41,873 nucleotides of DNA from positions 1 through 41,873 of the forward strand of contig KZ992492.1 in the NCBI GenBank assembly GCA_003614735.1. The letters run 5' to 3'. Positions 20,521-31,200 of the stretch are shown in pieces. How positions within the stretch are numbered: position 1 is the first letter of the stretch; every line of letters begins with the position of its first letter. A model generated the notes under the pieces. That model was not told the origin of the DNA and did not search any database. It saw only the letters and a program-made list of their open reading frames with translations. The translations under genes were made by a program, and so were the position numbers. Source of the DNA: Thamnocephalis sphaerospora. Taxonomy: Eukaryota > Zoopagomycota > Zoopagomycetes > Zoopagales > Sigmoideomycetaceae.

Positions 20521-21064
20521 GCAAGCAGGTACTGGCCACCGTGTCTGCAATGTTATCCTTACCCTACTTGGCCGCGCATATGTGCGCATGACCGTCTCGG
20601 CACACCACATGGCCGGCGGCATGATCCTCTTTCTAATTGGGTCGATTAAAATAAAACAGCTTACAATTAACGGTGCTGGCACGAGGCAGGTAGATAGATA
20701 AACAAATAGTATTCATGTGCAGCGGAAGTTAGGTTACGAGTATGCGCAGTGCTGAGGTGCGATGGCAGCTGCTGCATGCTGTGGTCGACGCGCAATATAG
20801 TGATGAGTGCGTAGGCTCCACGGATTGAGAGAAAAGTGCAGCGGCATCAGAGTGCAGACAAGGAGAGGAGGATGGCGCACTTTCTCTATGCGCAAAGATA
20901 AAAGTAGTGAAGAACTGGTGTGGTGCATGCGTGCGTGCGGGTGCGCGTGTGTGTGTGTGTGTGTATGGCAAGGCGACCTACGCCGATGCCCTAGACTGCT
21001 GCGGCGGCGAAAAGTAGCGCTCTATGCTGGCAGGACCGACGAGTGCGACAGGCGCAGCGGCCGC
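20521..21064. other. Convergent intergenic region with AATAAA and (GT)9
   Basis: It holds the 3' ends of MCAD (+) and the Rap-type GTPase (-). AATAAA at 20650-20655 fits MCAD. A (GT)9 microsatellite lies at 20947-20964. No further gene was seen. Confidence 0.55.
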
Positions 21065-21753
21065 CTAGAGGATGACGCACTTTCGTCGGCGGCCTCTTCC
21101 GTGCGCCCGCGAGCTGGTGCCGGAGCCGTGCATACCGCTTGCAAGACGCACTTCGCGCACCAATGAGAAGAACGCCTCGTCTACGTTTTCTGCGGTTTTA
21201 GCGCTTGTCTCCAGGAACGGGCACCGCCATTCTGCTGCCAGCCGGCGACCTTCGTCGGTGGACACCTCGCGCTCGTGGATGATGTCCGTCTTATTGCCGA
21301 TGAGCACAATCGGCACCGTGGCGGCTGGATCCGTGCTCCCCTTGATGTGCAGGATCTGTTCGCGCCGCTCCTCCAGATCCTCCAGCGAGCCTTTGGAGGT
21401 GACCGAATAGACCAGCAGAAAGCCCTCGCCACGTTTCATGTACATGTCATATAGCGCCGTAAACTGCTCCGTGCCCGCCGTGTCAATGATCTCAAGCAGG
21501 CACGGCTGTCCATCCACCTGCAATGCACGACGGAAGCAGTCCTCAATGGTTGGGTCGTAGAATTCGATAAAGAGGCCCTGCACGAATTGGATGGTCTGCA
21601 CCACACAGTGGCAGCGTTAGCGTGCAGGCCGCCACAACACTCGCAGCCATCCGAGCGGACGGACCGCTGGCCAGCGTTCTGCACCGCGAAGCTTACCAAG
21701 GCCGACTTGCCCACACCTCCAGAGCCAAACACTACCAGCTGAATAGGATGCAT
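21065..21753 (-). CDS. RSR1: Ras-family small GTPase, Rap/Rsr1 type
   Basis: Two exons (21753-21697, 21595-21065; intron 101 nt) encode 195 aa. All G motifs are present: P-loop GSGGVGKS (10-17), switch I FYDPTIED, DTAGTEQF, NKTD and ETSAK. The Thr after DTAG, where Ras has Gln, is the mark of Rap1 and yeast Rsr1. The C-terminus GRGRRRKCVIL is a polybasic stretch plus a CaaX box ending in Leu, predicting geranylgeranylation and plasma-membrane location. Rsr1 marks sites of polarised growth in fungi; here that role is inferred from family. The frame stays open for more than 200 codons before this ATG, but Rap proteins start here. A CTGAC...TTCTAG stretch ends 8 bases before the ATG, so a 5' UTR intron is possible. 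Confidence 0.92.
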
Positions 21754-22957
21754 CGTCTCCGCTAGAATACGACCAGACGGGTCAGCCTGACCGACGGTGG
21801 TGTTGGGCGGTGTTACGGTTAGCTGTGGCGGCGTTTGTACCCCATACCGCCTTGTCAAGGCCGACCATCTCCGTTCTGAAGACCGACGCGCTTCCGCCAC
21901 CGCGTGCACGCCATAGCCGCCGGACCTACCGGAGGACAGAGTGATGATGAATGTGTAGCACGTTCGTCCAAAAGGCAGGCGCGTGAACGACACCCGACGT
22001 AGATGGCTGAAGAAGGAGCACGGACGAAGAAAGCCGGCGTCAAGTATCCGACAAAGTGGTCGAAAAGGCCGTAGGCGGGACGTGCGGCGAATAGGCGGAA
22101 GAGAGGAAAGCGCACGCGCAAACGAAAGGAGAGTGCAGACGAAAGGAGAGGACGAGAGGGAGAACGAGCGAGGACAGGTGAGCGAAAAGTAATCGGCGCC
22201 AACACACACGCGCACCGAAAGAAGGAGAACAAGAGGCTTTAAGCGAGGCGCCACGGTGGCCAGAGTAGGGAAGAGCAGACCCAGAATAGTAGTCCACGGG
22301 CAATGGCGCGCTGGCCGAACGTCTGCTCGCCATGGCCCAGCGGCAGCATACACGCTCGAATGTCCTCGAGGACGCCGTCTGGGCTGAGAGCTGCCTGGTA
22401 TGCGAGCCCTTACTAGCATGCACTGAACCTGCACTCACAGTCTCGCGCCCCGTGCTTGCATACGGACCGCGTGCATCCTCACTTATCCGTGTGCCTCACA
22501 TGCTTGCACACAAGGGGAAAGCACATGTACTGCCTTGCCTCGCCGGCCTGGTGACCGTCTCAGGCTGGACGATAGCGGCCGGAACCACAGGCGACTTGCA
22601 ACACCGTCTGTCGTCTGGCGCAGGCGCTGCTGTCTTGCGCTGACGCTGCGTCCGCAAGCCCTACACGCGTGCGTTTACCGGGGCGGATCGGCCTATGCTA
22701 GTACTTTAGCTTGCAGCGCCAGAATTGGAACAGAGTGTCCAAGTGGCATGCTTTCCCGGCATCGCATTCTCTCAGGGCACTGTGCGCTCAGCTAGACCCT
22801 GGCGGTTTGCTCTTTGCATGGCTGCTGGTCAGGCTGCCTATTGGCCAGTATTGCCGAATGCATGAGTGTGTGCGGGCCATAGCTTGTGGGAAGGCAGAGT
22901 GTGACTGAGCAAGCCACTGCTAGAGACCCCTGCGCACGTGCGCATCTGATGTGAGTC
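21754..22957. promoter_or_regulatory. Divergent promoter region of the Rap GTPase and F-box genes
   Basis: About 1.2 kb lies between divergent starts. The part at about 21970-22260 is purine-rich on the plus strand, so CT-rich on the strand of the GTPase, which fits its leader. A GTAGGT donor-like site (minus strand) followed by a TTCTAG acceptor-like site just before the GTPase ATG could define a 5' UTR intron. No RNA gene was seen. Confidence 0.45.
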
Positions 22958-24748
22958 ATGGACTGCCGTCGGCTGCATCGCCAGCTACCCCGCCACTCTG
23001 CCATGTCGTCAACTATCGTGTCTACTGTTCGTACCGACTGTGCGCTGGAGCACATGCTGCAGCTGCTGCCTGTCGATGCGCTGCGTCATACCTTGCTGAG
23101 GCTGCTTCCGCGTGAGATAGCGCGACTTGGCCGAGCGTCTCGCCGATTGCGCGCCCTGCTGCTGCAGGACAAAGCTTACTGGCAGCGTGCTTACGTGGAC
23201 GACTTTCTCGGAGGAGATCATGCTGGCACGGGTAGAGGCGTGGACGAGCGAGAAGAGATATGGCTAGCGCGTATGCTGGCGCTTCCACCGTATATGCTTG
23301 TCATGGACAGGGATGCATCCCATGATGTTGACAAGCCGCTGCATTCGGTGCACGTCACCACTTGGTTTAGCATATATGCACAGCGAGCACGCATGGAACA
23401 TCGCTGGCATACAGCGACGCCAGTCTGGCATAGTATGTCGCTCTTGCCGACATCGACGCTCGATAATTTAGCGTCCGAGTCAACGGTAAAGATTATGCCG
23501 TTTAAAACTAGCTCGTCTAGCTTGATAGCTGCTGGATCACGACTATTTTGGGTGCAGGGTGGACCAGGCCGGACTGTGCTGGAACTGACGCTGGAAGATG
23601 TACTGACTGGCCACAAGCTCCTACCACGCATACAGTCGGCAGATCCTACATGGCAGTGGGCTTTGGCACAGATTGAAATCCAGCACGCACAGCGTTTAGC
23701 CGGTCGACCATCGATGGAGCGTTTTGTGGCAGCGTGGTGCATACCAGCTCAGCTCTCTGAGACTGACGCGGAACGCTCACCTCTGATGCATGTAGCGCCC
23801 TATGCGGTGTTTCCACTCCAAAGCGGCGACACATCCTTTAGCGGTCATGGGCCATGGGCCATGTTTATGCGACTTGCTGGGCGTCAGGGCTCTGCACGGC
23901 CGATGCTGATTCATCTGCCAAGCCACACTGTCATGACTGGCCAACGTATGCACTCGAGCTCTTCGGCCCTCCAGATACTAACCTGGCATGGAGCAACTAT
24001 GGCATGGCAGTCGCAGCGTCATAGATTAGCCAGTGACGTTCATGAACAGCCAAGCGTGACCGTGTTTAGCGCGTCAGCTAGTCGAAAGCCAGACTCATCG
24101 GGGTTCGAATGGCGTTTGACGCAATACCAGCTGGACGGTGCGGAGACACTGTTGCGCCAAGGCTTTGTCAGCTCTGATAATCCCGTCAACTGGCGGTCCA
24201 TCTGGGTGTACCGCGTGGATCATACACGCGCCGTCGTTCGCTACAACGCATTTGGAGCTGACAGCCCAGTGATTGCACTTGTGGATGTCAGTTCGAGCAG
24301 GAAAAACGACTTGGAAACACCGCTTGATTTTTGTTGGCAACGTTACTGCAATCCTGAGATGATTTTGCCGTGCTCTGGCCAGAATATGCTCTTGATTGTA
24401 CCGCGCGGCGGCCCCAAACTAGTCACGCGAGCACTAGATTCGGGATCTCTTGTGCACGCCATCCCTATTCGTGGCAAGGGCAGCGTTGCAGCGGTGTTTT
24501 CAGGCCGCGTTATATGGACAGCAGAAGGCGTAGCAGAGGACGAGGAGAGAGGACTGAAGCTGATCGATATGAGGCAGGATATACCTGCCATTCGCCAGCT
24601 GCTGACCTTGCCGGAAACGCTATTTGGCCCGGTCCTCTATCGTAGCATTGTTCCTGGACACTATCCCGGTCATTCACAAATGTGCTGGCTTCAGCTTGAT
24701 GCCCAAGCCACGGTTGAGAAGCTGATCGTGGCAGACTTTGCCGGCTAG
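22958..24748 (+). CDS. F-box protein
   Basis: A single exon encodes 596 aa. An alternative start is Met16 (MSSTIVST) at 23003. An F-box lies at about residues 33-80: LLPVDALRHTLLRLLPREIARLGRASRRLRALLLQD split over two helices, then AYWQRAYVDDF. F-box proteins bind Skp1 and bring substrates to SCF ubiquitin ligases. The remaining about 500 residues are beta-rich with scattered Trp (WVYRVDHTRAVVRYNAF, VIWTAEG, CWLQLDAQ) and no kelch or WD40 signature, perhaps a degenerate propeller. It resembles in build the partial gene at the left edge, which may be a distant paralogue. The substrate is unknown. It is divergent from the Rap-type GTPase and convergent with the FHA-RING gene. Confidence 0.75.
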   Translation: MDCRRLHRQLPRHSAMSSTIVSTVRTDCALEHMLQLLPVDALRHTLLRLLPREIARLGRASRRLRALLLQDKAYWQRAYVDDFLGGDHAGTGRGVDEREEIWLARMLALPPYMLVMDRDASHDVDKPLHSVHVTTWFSIYAQRARMEHRWHTATPVWHSMSLLPTSTLDNLASESTVKIMPFKTSSSSLIAAGSRLFWVQGGPGRTVLELTLEDVLTGHKLLPRIQSADPTWQWALAQIEIQHAQRLAGRPSMERFVAAWCIPAQLSETDAERSPLMHVAPYAVFPLQSGDTSFSGHGPWAMFMRLAGRQGSARPMLIHLPSHTVMTGQRMHSSSSALQILTWHGATMAWQSQRHRLASDVHEQPSVTVFSASASRKPDSSGFEWRLTQYQLDGAETLLRQGFVSSDNPVNWRSIWVYRVDHTRAVVRYNAFGADSPVIALVDVSSSRKNDLETPLDFCWQRYCNPEMILPCSGQNMLLIVPRGGPKLVTRALDSGSLVHAIPIRGKGSVAAVFSGRVIWTAEGVAEDEERGLKLIDMRQDIPAIRQLLTLPETLFGPVLYRSIVPGHYPGHSQMCWLQLDAQATVEKLIVADFAG

Positions 24749-26105
24749 GCGGCTCTGATTCTCGCGATAGTGCACCAATGTCGCTCAACACATTGCTCTC
24801 ATTGCCATAGACGATAAAGAACGTAGTTATTGTACAAGCAGATCTAATGTATTGGTCAGACTGCATCCCAGCGCCATGTTCAATTGCACATCGCGCCGCC
24901 GTGCGCACGGTGGCCGCCCGCAAGGGCGTGGTTGTGCCTGGTCATCACCGACGTGGATCGCGTCTCAGACTTAATTAATGAACTGTAGGCCATGGCTGCT
25001 TGGCCACGCTGGTGCGCAGACTGCTCCGCGCAGCGTGCAGACAGACCGTCGGCGGGCTCGGCGGACGGTGCCGGCAAGTGGCAGTGTTCGCCTCGCTAGA
25101 GGGATTCAGCCTGCAACCTGCCTGGCACCGGTGTCCTGCGGTTCGCTCGACGACTGCCAACACGCGCGCGTGCACCCTCGCAACAAGCGTCTGTGCACCC
25201 GGGCCAAACCCGCCCAGCGCTCGCCCGTGCCGCGCTTCGCTCACGGTGATGGTGGCTTGAATCATGGCGCTGTGGTAAACGTGCGCGTCCTCTGTGCTTG
25301 GTCCCGAGCATCGCACTATGCCATGGACCGCTCACGTGCCCATCCATGCTTCAAAACACGCCGTCGATGGGCAGGTCCTATTGGCACAATAAAACAATCC
25401 TGAAAAAAAGCAGGTGAAACAAACACCCGGAGAAGAACGAGAAAGCTCGGAAATGGAACGCGCGCGCAGAGAGCGGCACCAACCGGTGGTGTCGGCGTCG
25501 ACTCTATGCATTTTGGGCCATGCAAGACGCACGATGGCAAGCATGGACACGACAATGAGGATGAGGATGGCACATGACCATCGCCGATAGCCCAGCGGAT
25601 GCTAGATGGCGGCGGCGATCGTCGTGCGCGACGTCAGCAAGCGGTATCAAAGCCTGCAGGCCATCGTCATGCGATATAGTACGGAGTAAGGACCACCGGC
25701 GGATCCGTGTAAAAGGGCTAATGCGGATAAACAACTAAACAAGGAATACGGCAAAATAAAGGGGCAAGCGTTGTGCTAGCGGGCACAAAAGACGACGACG
25801 GCAGCGGCGGGTCGGCCATTCGACCGCGGTATGCTGGGCGGACAAGAGGCGGGGGCAGCGCTGGTGCATGCACAAGGACACTGAAGGGTCACGCGCTCCA
25901 CGCGAGTGGGTGCGTCGGTGCACCGTTACGCTCGGCACCGTCGTCGTTTTGGTGCGCGCTCACTTGCCGATGGAGAGCGGGGTAGAGAGCAGTGTACAGT
26001 CCGAGAGAAAGGTGGCCGGCCAATGGCTCCTGGCTTGGTCGCCAGGGGGAACGTGCGCCTCTGGCTGCAGTCCCGTGTGCCGGCGACTCAGTGGACCATC
26101 GGTGC
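24749..26105. other. Intergenic region without a clear gene
   Basis: This 1.36-kb region lies between convergent genes. The plus strand at about 24928-24988 can be read as ...LVITDVDRVSDLINEL then stop, which looks like a genuine C-terminus, but I find no upstream exon for it. AATAAA occurs at 25388-25393. Open frames of 80-140 codons here have no family features. Confidence 0.4.
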
Positions 26106-27727
26106 TTACTGCAACAGGGGCATGTGTTCGGCACCGCTGCTGCCTGCCCTCGCGTTGATACCGACGGGTAGTCTGCCCGCGGATGTGCGGTGCAGTCCCG
26201 ACGGCGTTTCGTTGGATCGGTCCACCGGCCTTCTCACCATCGTCTTGCCGCCGTAGATGTCGTCGTCGATCGGCATCCGTGGTGTGCGAACCAGATCGCT
26301 GCTGCCTTCTGTTGCGGCTGCACGCGCAGCACCCACGGGGATTGGTGGCACGGCAGCAGCCGTGGACGGTGGCGTCATAGCCAGCTGCGCAGCAGCAGCA
26401 CCAAGTCCTCCTGCATCCGATGCTGTCTCGCCCATCAAGCAAAGCATTCCGGCACCGCCGACAGCGTTCACATGATGCCCGCCTGCGGAACGAATTGGAA
26501 TCGGCGTGGTCGGGGTGGAGCCGTTGGCGTCTGTGCCAGGCGCACGGTTCGGCGTATCGTTCAGCGGAAGCGCGCCGAGCGACATGCAGATGGCCGCCAT
26601 CTCGGCCGACTCAATGTCAACGTCGTCATCCTCATCGGCCGGCTCTGCGTTCAGGTCAATGTACGAGCGACACATGGGGCAGCTGAAGCCGTCTACCGCA
26701 TCGAGCACCGTGCGTCCGTTGCGGCTGCGTCGTGTCGTCAGGAGCGGACGAATGCAAGCGTAATGGAAAGCGTGTGCGCACGGCGTGAGGAAAAGCGGCG
26801 TACGCCGCAGCGGTTGCAAGCAGATGCAACAGTCGGTGGTGACGGGCACCACGGGCAGATTGCTGGCGACGACCGGCGACGACGGCACCATGTCCTGATT
26901 TGCGTGCGGCTGAGCCGCCTGCTCCGCCGCCAGGCATCGTCGGCGATGAAGGGCCTGCGCTTCGATGAGGGCCGCCAGCGTCGCCATACGCAGCGCCGTG
27001 TTGGCCACTGAGCGACGATTGATTTCGACGCGCATCCGCACGCAGCGATACATTTCCTCTTCGCCGCCGCGGTACTCCACGCCCAGCTGCAGGCAGTCAC
27101 CGTCGTGCAGGCGATGCGCATTACTCCGTGAGCCTTGTGGCGATAGACGGACTTGATCCAGAAAGGTGCCGGACGAACTGGCCGTGTCGCGGATGAAAAA
27201 CTGCGCAAAGGGCAGACGGTGTGAGTATGCATGTACGACTTGAACTAGTCTCGTTGGTTCCGCTTTGCCATGCGCGGCACCTTCTCGCCCGCAGGATCCG
27301 GCCGACCGCCCATGCTCACGCGGACGACGCTCACCTTGCCGTCATCCACCCAGATTTCCGCATGCGCGCGGCTAACGACCTTGCTCTTGAATAAAATATC
27401 ATCGGGCATACCCAGAACGGCGGGCTCTAGACCAGCCTGGCCCGCCATCGCCGCCAGTTCGACACCGGCCTGCGCACCGCGATTCTGCTCGCGCAGCACT
27501 CGGTGGCGAGCCGAGCGTTCCGTGTGGCGGCCCACCTTGACGACTGTGCCTTCCCTGATGGCTCGCTCCACCACGGTGAAGCGCAGCGAAGGCGCCAGTG
27601 TAGGCGCTGTGCCGACTTGTACATTGGTGAGGTAGGGCACCAGGCGGAGGTGCGACAGTGAGAAGGCCAGTCCAGCAAGGCCGGGAGACGCCGGGCCGTC
27701 GTTGGCGGGCGGCGTCAGTGTAGCCAT
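26106..27727 (-). CDS. DMA1: FHA-RING E3 ubiquitin ligase, Dma1-like
   Basis: Two exons (27727-27335, 27200-26106; intron 134 nt) encode 495 aa. The FHA domain (about residues 30-175) shows VGRHTERS, SRAHAEIW and, across the intron, FFIRDTASSSGTFLD; it binds phosphothreonine. An insert of about 35 residues separates GRHTERS from the DDILFKSKVVSRAHAE block. The RING (about 255-312) reads CCICL...LTPCAHAFHYACIRPLL...FSCPMCRSYIDLNAE, with all eight metal ligands. FHA followed by RING is the arrangement of fungal Dma1/Dma2 ligases, which act in the spindle-position checkpoint, septin ring and cytokinesis control. The last about 170 residues are Ala/Pro/Gly-rich. The Met at 27727 gives the compact start; longer forms begin in repeat-like CA-rich sequence. 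Confidence 0.9.
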
Positions 27728-28259
27728 GGCGTTACTGAACAGGGCGGTGGAATAGACGCACAGCACAGCACGCACGCACACACGCACACACACACACTTA
27801 TGCCACGCAGATACGCACGCACACGCTCTAGAGACAAGCTAGCAAGCGTAGGCGTAGATGGGGCAGCAGCACTGGTCGGAAAAGACCCGTGGGATGCCAA
27901 GGTGAAAGCGCAACGGTGACCGCAAGCGAAAGGCGAGCAGAACGGATGATTGCGTGCGTGTATGCTACGCGGTCAAGCAAAGAAAAGCAAAGGGTGCGCA
28001 GGCCACTGACAAACAATGGCAATAGCAATGGCGACAGTGGCGGTGGTGGGAGGGTGTAGTGCAAGAGGAAAGAGAGACTGTGTGGCGCGTGATGAGGACT
28101 GGGCAGTTCGCTGGCTTAAAAGGGGAGTAGCGGGAAAGAAGTTGGCAAGGTCAGACCAGGTCCAAGTCAGCGCGGGGTTTTGAGGTCAAGACGCACGCGT
28201 GTGCTCGGCACCGTCTGCGAACTAGCAGCGAGCGAGCCGCGCAAGATGCAGGTCGACCT

Positions 28260-28283
28260 GTGTGTGTGTGTGTGTGTGTGTGT
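28260..28283. repeat. (GT)12 microsatellite
   Basis: Uninterrupted GT dinucleotides lie upstream of DMA1. A related interrupted CA run lies at about 27775-27797. Confidence 0.9.
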
Positions 28284-31200
28284 ATGTGAGCGTGTGTGGG
28301 CGTGGGCGGTGGGCGTACGCACATGTGTAGCGCAGCTGACCGAGACGCAGACCAAGCGAACGACGCCGCTACGAGCACGCCGAGTGTCGAGAGAGCGTCC
28401 AGAGCATGCAGGGAGAAAGCATCGATTCCCTAGCGGCGGTCGGGCGGCATGCAGTTACCGGCCGATGCTGGTATCGATGCTGCCGGCGTTGCCGTCGGCC
28501 GCAAGTGTTGCGACGCTGTTACCGGTCCATGTGCGCCATCTCCATGCCGCCGCACTGGCCGTCTGGTCCGCCTATCCGAGCGGCAAACCGCCGTGAACGC
28601 AAGCGGGCCGGCAATACTGGCGAGCAGGTGGACTAGCTGGTCGGCCGCCATGGTCACGATACATGGACGTAGTCATGACGCCATGGTGAGCCTCTAGGCT
28701 AGCATTGACCCACCACAGCTGGACATGCCCACGCAAGTGAGCCGTCCCACTCGCAGTCTCAGGAGCACGTTCGCCGTATGGCGTGGGCCTGAAAGAGGAG
28801 GAGGAGGACTGTGCAGCTGCTGGAGACGCAGCATGACGGTCGATCCCACGCGTGGCCGCGCACAAGCATGGCAAAGTCGCTGCCTGCTAAACGCCGTGTC
28901 CTGACCGCTATCCTTGGCGCGAGTCTGCGCTTTGGCCAGAGGCTACGCTGCAGCGATGCGCCATGGCCTGGCCAGCAGCCTGGCTGGCGCCGAGCGACAT
29001 TGCTTGCCAGCTACGATGGCGCTTGGCCCGGGCACATGGCGTGGGTGAATGCTGTCGTAGCCTGTCCTTGGCCGATAGTTGCGTGACGGTGATAAATCGA
29101 GTAGCACAAGTGTTTTACGGCCATGGCGACGCTGTAGGCACTTGCAATGGTTTATGTTTTCTCGTTACTGTATGCTATTGAGCTCGTTTGGCTAGCCTGT
29201 TTATGCTCATGTCAAAGGACAGTCTGAATGCACCTGTCAACCTGCAGGCAATGGCATAAGCTCACAGACATGACCACCATCACCTTTGCATCAGCCATTA
29301 AGCTACGATGAATGCGTTGCAGTGTGCTGGTTCATGGTCACGAGTGCTGGTACGACGGTTGGTGTGTACACACATTGCATCACTCACATCGGGCGCTCAG
29401 TACGACGACGCTACTAGAAACGCCACGGACCAGCTACCAGCCATCCTATGCCAGTATGTATGCTTTTCTACAAGACAGACCCGCCGTCCCACCCGTTCCT
29501 GTTCCCTGGCCAGCTTGCCTCGTTTCCACGATAGGATACACGTGGCATTGCAAGCATCATGCTGTACGCACCACGTCGAAGCACAAACAAGGCCGCGCAA
29601 GCTTCCCTAGTGAATACGTTATCAGCCGTGTCCAGCTTTGGGTGTGGTCGTTCATGTGGCGACGGTAGCGACGATGGCTATAGCCGCTACTCGGCTGAAC
29701 CAGAAGGGCACGCTTGTGGGTCAGGCGGTAGCATGGTTTCCACCATAGTGGCTGTCTGGAACACGCGTGCTAGCACCAAGGGTACAGTAGGAGCATGTGG
29801 TCGTGGCTGAGACGTGCGCACCACCGCCGCTATCACCGCCACCATTGCACTTGGTCGCAGGTGATGCTGGCCATTTGCCGACGCCTGCTTACCCTGAGCG
29901 ACCCAGGACAAGGGTGGACGTGTGCCACGTTTCTCAGTGCTTGCGCACACAAATGCGCCATCATCTTCATTTTCCTAGGCCAATGACCATCAAACCAGTT
30001 GGCAGCCTGCTTGGCCGTCGATCTTTCCTGTCCGTGTCTGCGGTGCCGACGATGAAACGCTCACCTGGCTAACAGGCTGGCAGACTGGCTGTGGATGGGC
30101 CAAGCGAGCGGACTGGCGGCTCCTCCGCGCCTGTTACAGATGTCCGTATTGGCGCCAGCGGATTAGCCACGCTCGGTTGCCTTTTCCGGTCATATTCTCA
30201 CCAAGGGCAAACACCGCAGGCCCGATCCATGCCTGCATGTTGCGCCGCCCTTTACGCCAGCTGCATTGCCGACGTAGACTGCGACGGCAGCAACCACGGC
30301 CGCTGCAGCCGCTGTTGCTACCAAAGTGGGGGATGTCCGAGCGCAATGCATGAACGTATGCCGGTATCGCACGCGTCCACCACCGAGCATGCGCGGTTTT
30401 TATGGCTCGGCTGTGCCATGGTGGCCGTCTGGCCGAACGGCTAAACATTGGCCTTGTCTCGACCGCCTTGCCTCACCTGGCGACCCCGTCCGGCGCCACT
30501 ACATGTGCGTACGCCCGAGCGGTTTATCTGTGCGCGCGCGCGCACCGCACCTTCCCTCGCCACTGGCATGCCTGTTTGATACGTTTTCGCCTTTCTGGTC
30601 GGCGCACGTTGGCCTTTTTTGCACGTAGTCGTTGACTTGACCATCCACTACTAATACTGCGCCAGCCACTTGCATCAACACCACCACCTTTCTCGTTTCC
30701 TTCTTTTATACACTGCGTTGCTTGCTGTCGCTGCTTCGCTCCGTCTCGCTCGTTGTTGTTGTTGTCGTTGCAATCTCGCGTCCCGCTCGCTCCCATACAC
30801 TGCGCCTCTTAATCTCGCTTCCTTTTTTCTTTTGTCGCCTATACACCTGCCGGTACACCACCACCCTATATACAGGTACTTGCCGTGTGAACGGACAGCA
30901 TTGGGGGGTGAGAGCGAACGAGCAAGCAAGCGAAGCTGCGTCGGTGGGACGGCCATGGCCTCAACTGGCCAGCGCGGTATTTTCCCTGGCCTGTGAAGTG
31001 CTAGCTGGTCTAAGGTTTATTCGCAGCAATGGTGCGTTGACCTAGGGGCGACGCGTCTGACCATTGGAGAAAGCTGGCCTCGGCGAGTCCTGGTATTGGG
31101 CCAGCGCATCATCGCAGAAGAGGCAACGGTCGCTCGTCAGGTTCCCATGCATCAGTATTGCGTGCTATCTGGCCTAGACTGATCTTCAATGTTGTCATGG

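Noticed and set aside
24100-24130. GGGGTTCGAATGG as a tRNA T arm
   Set aside because: It lies inside the F-box coding frame, and no acceptor, D or anticodon arm can be folded around it.
26190-27011. 273-codon plus-strand frame
   Set aside because: It is antisense to the FHA-RING gene, which has full RING and FHA signatures.
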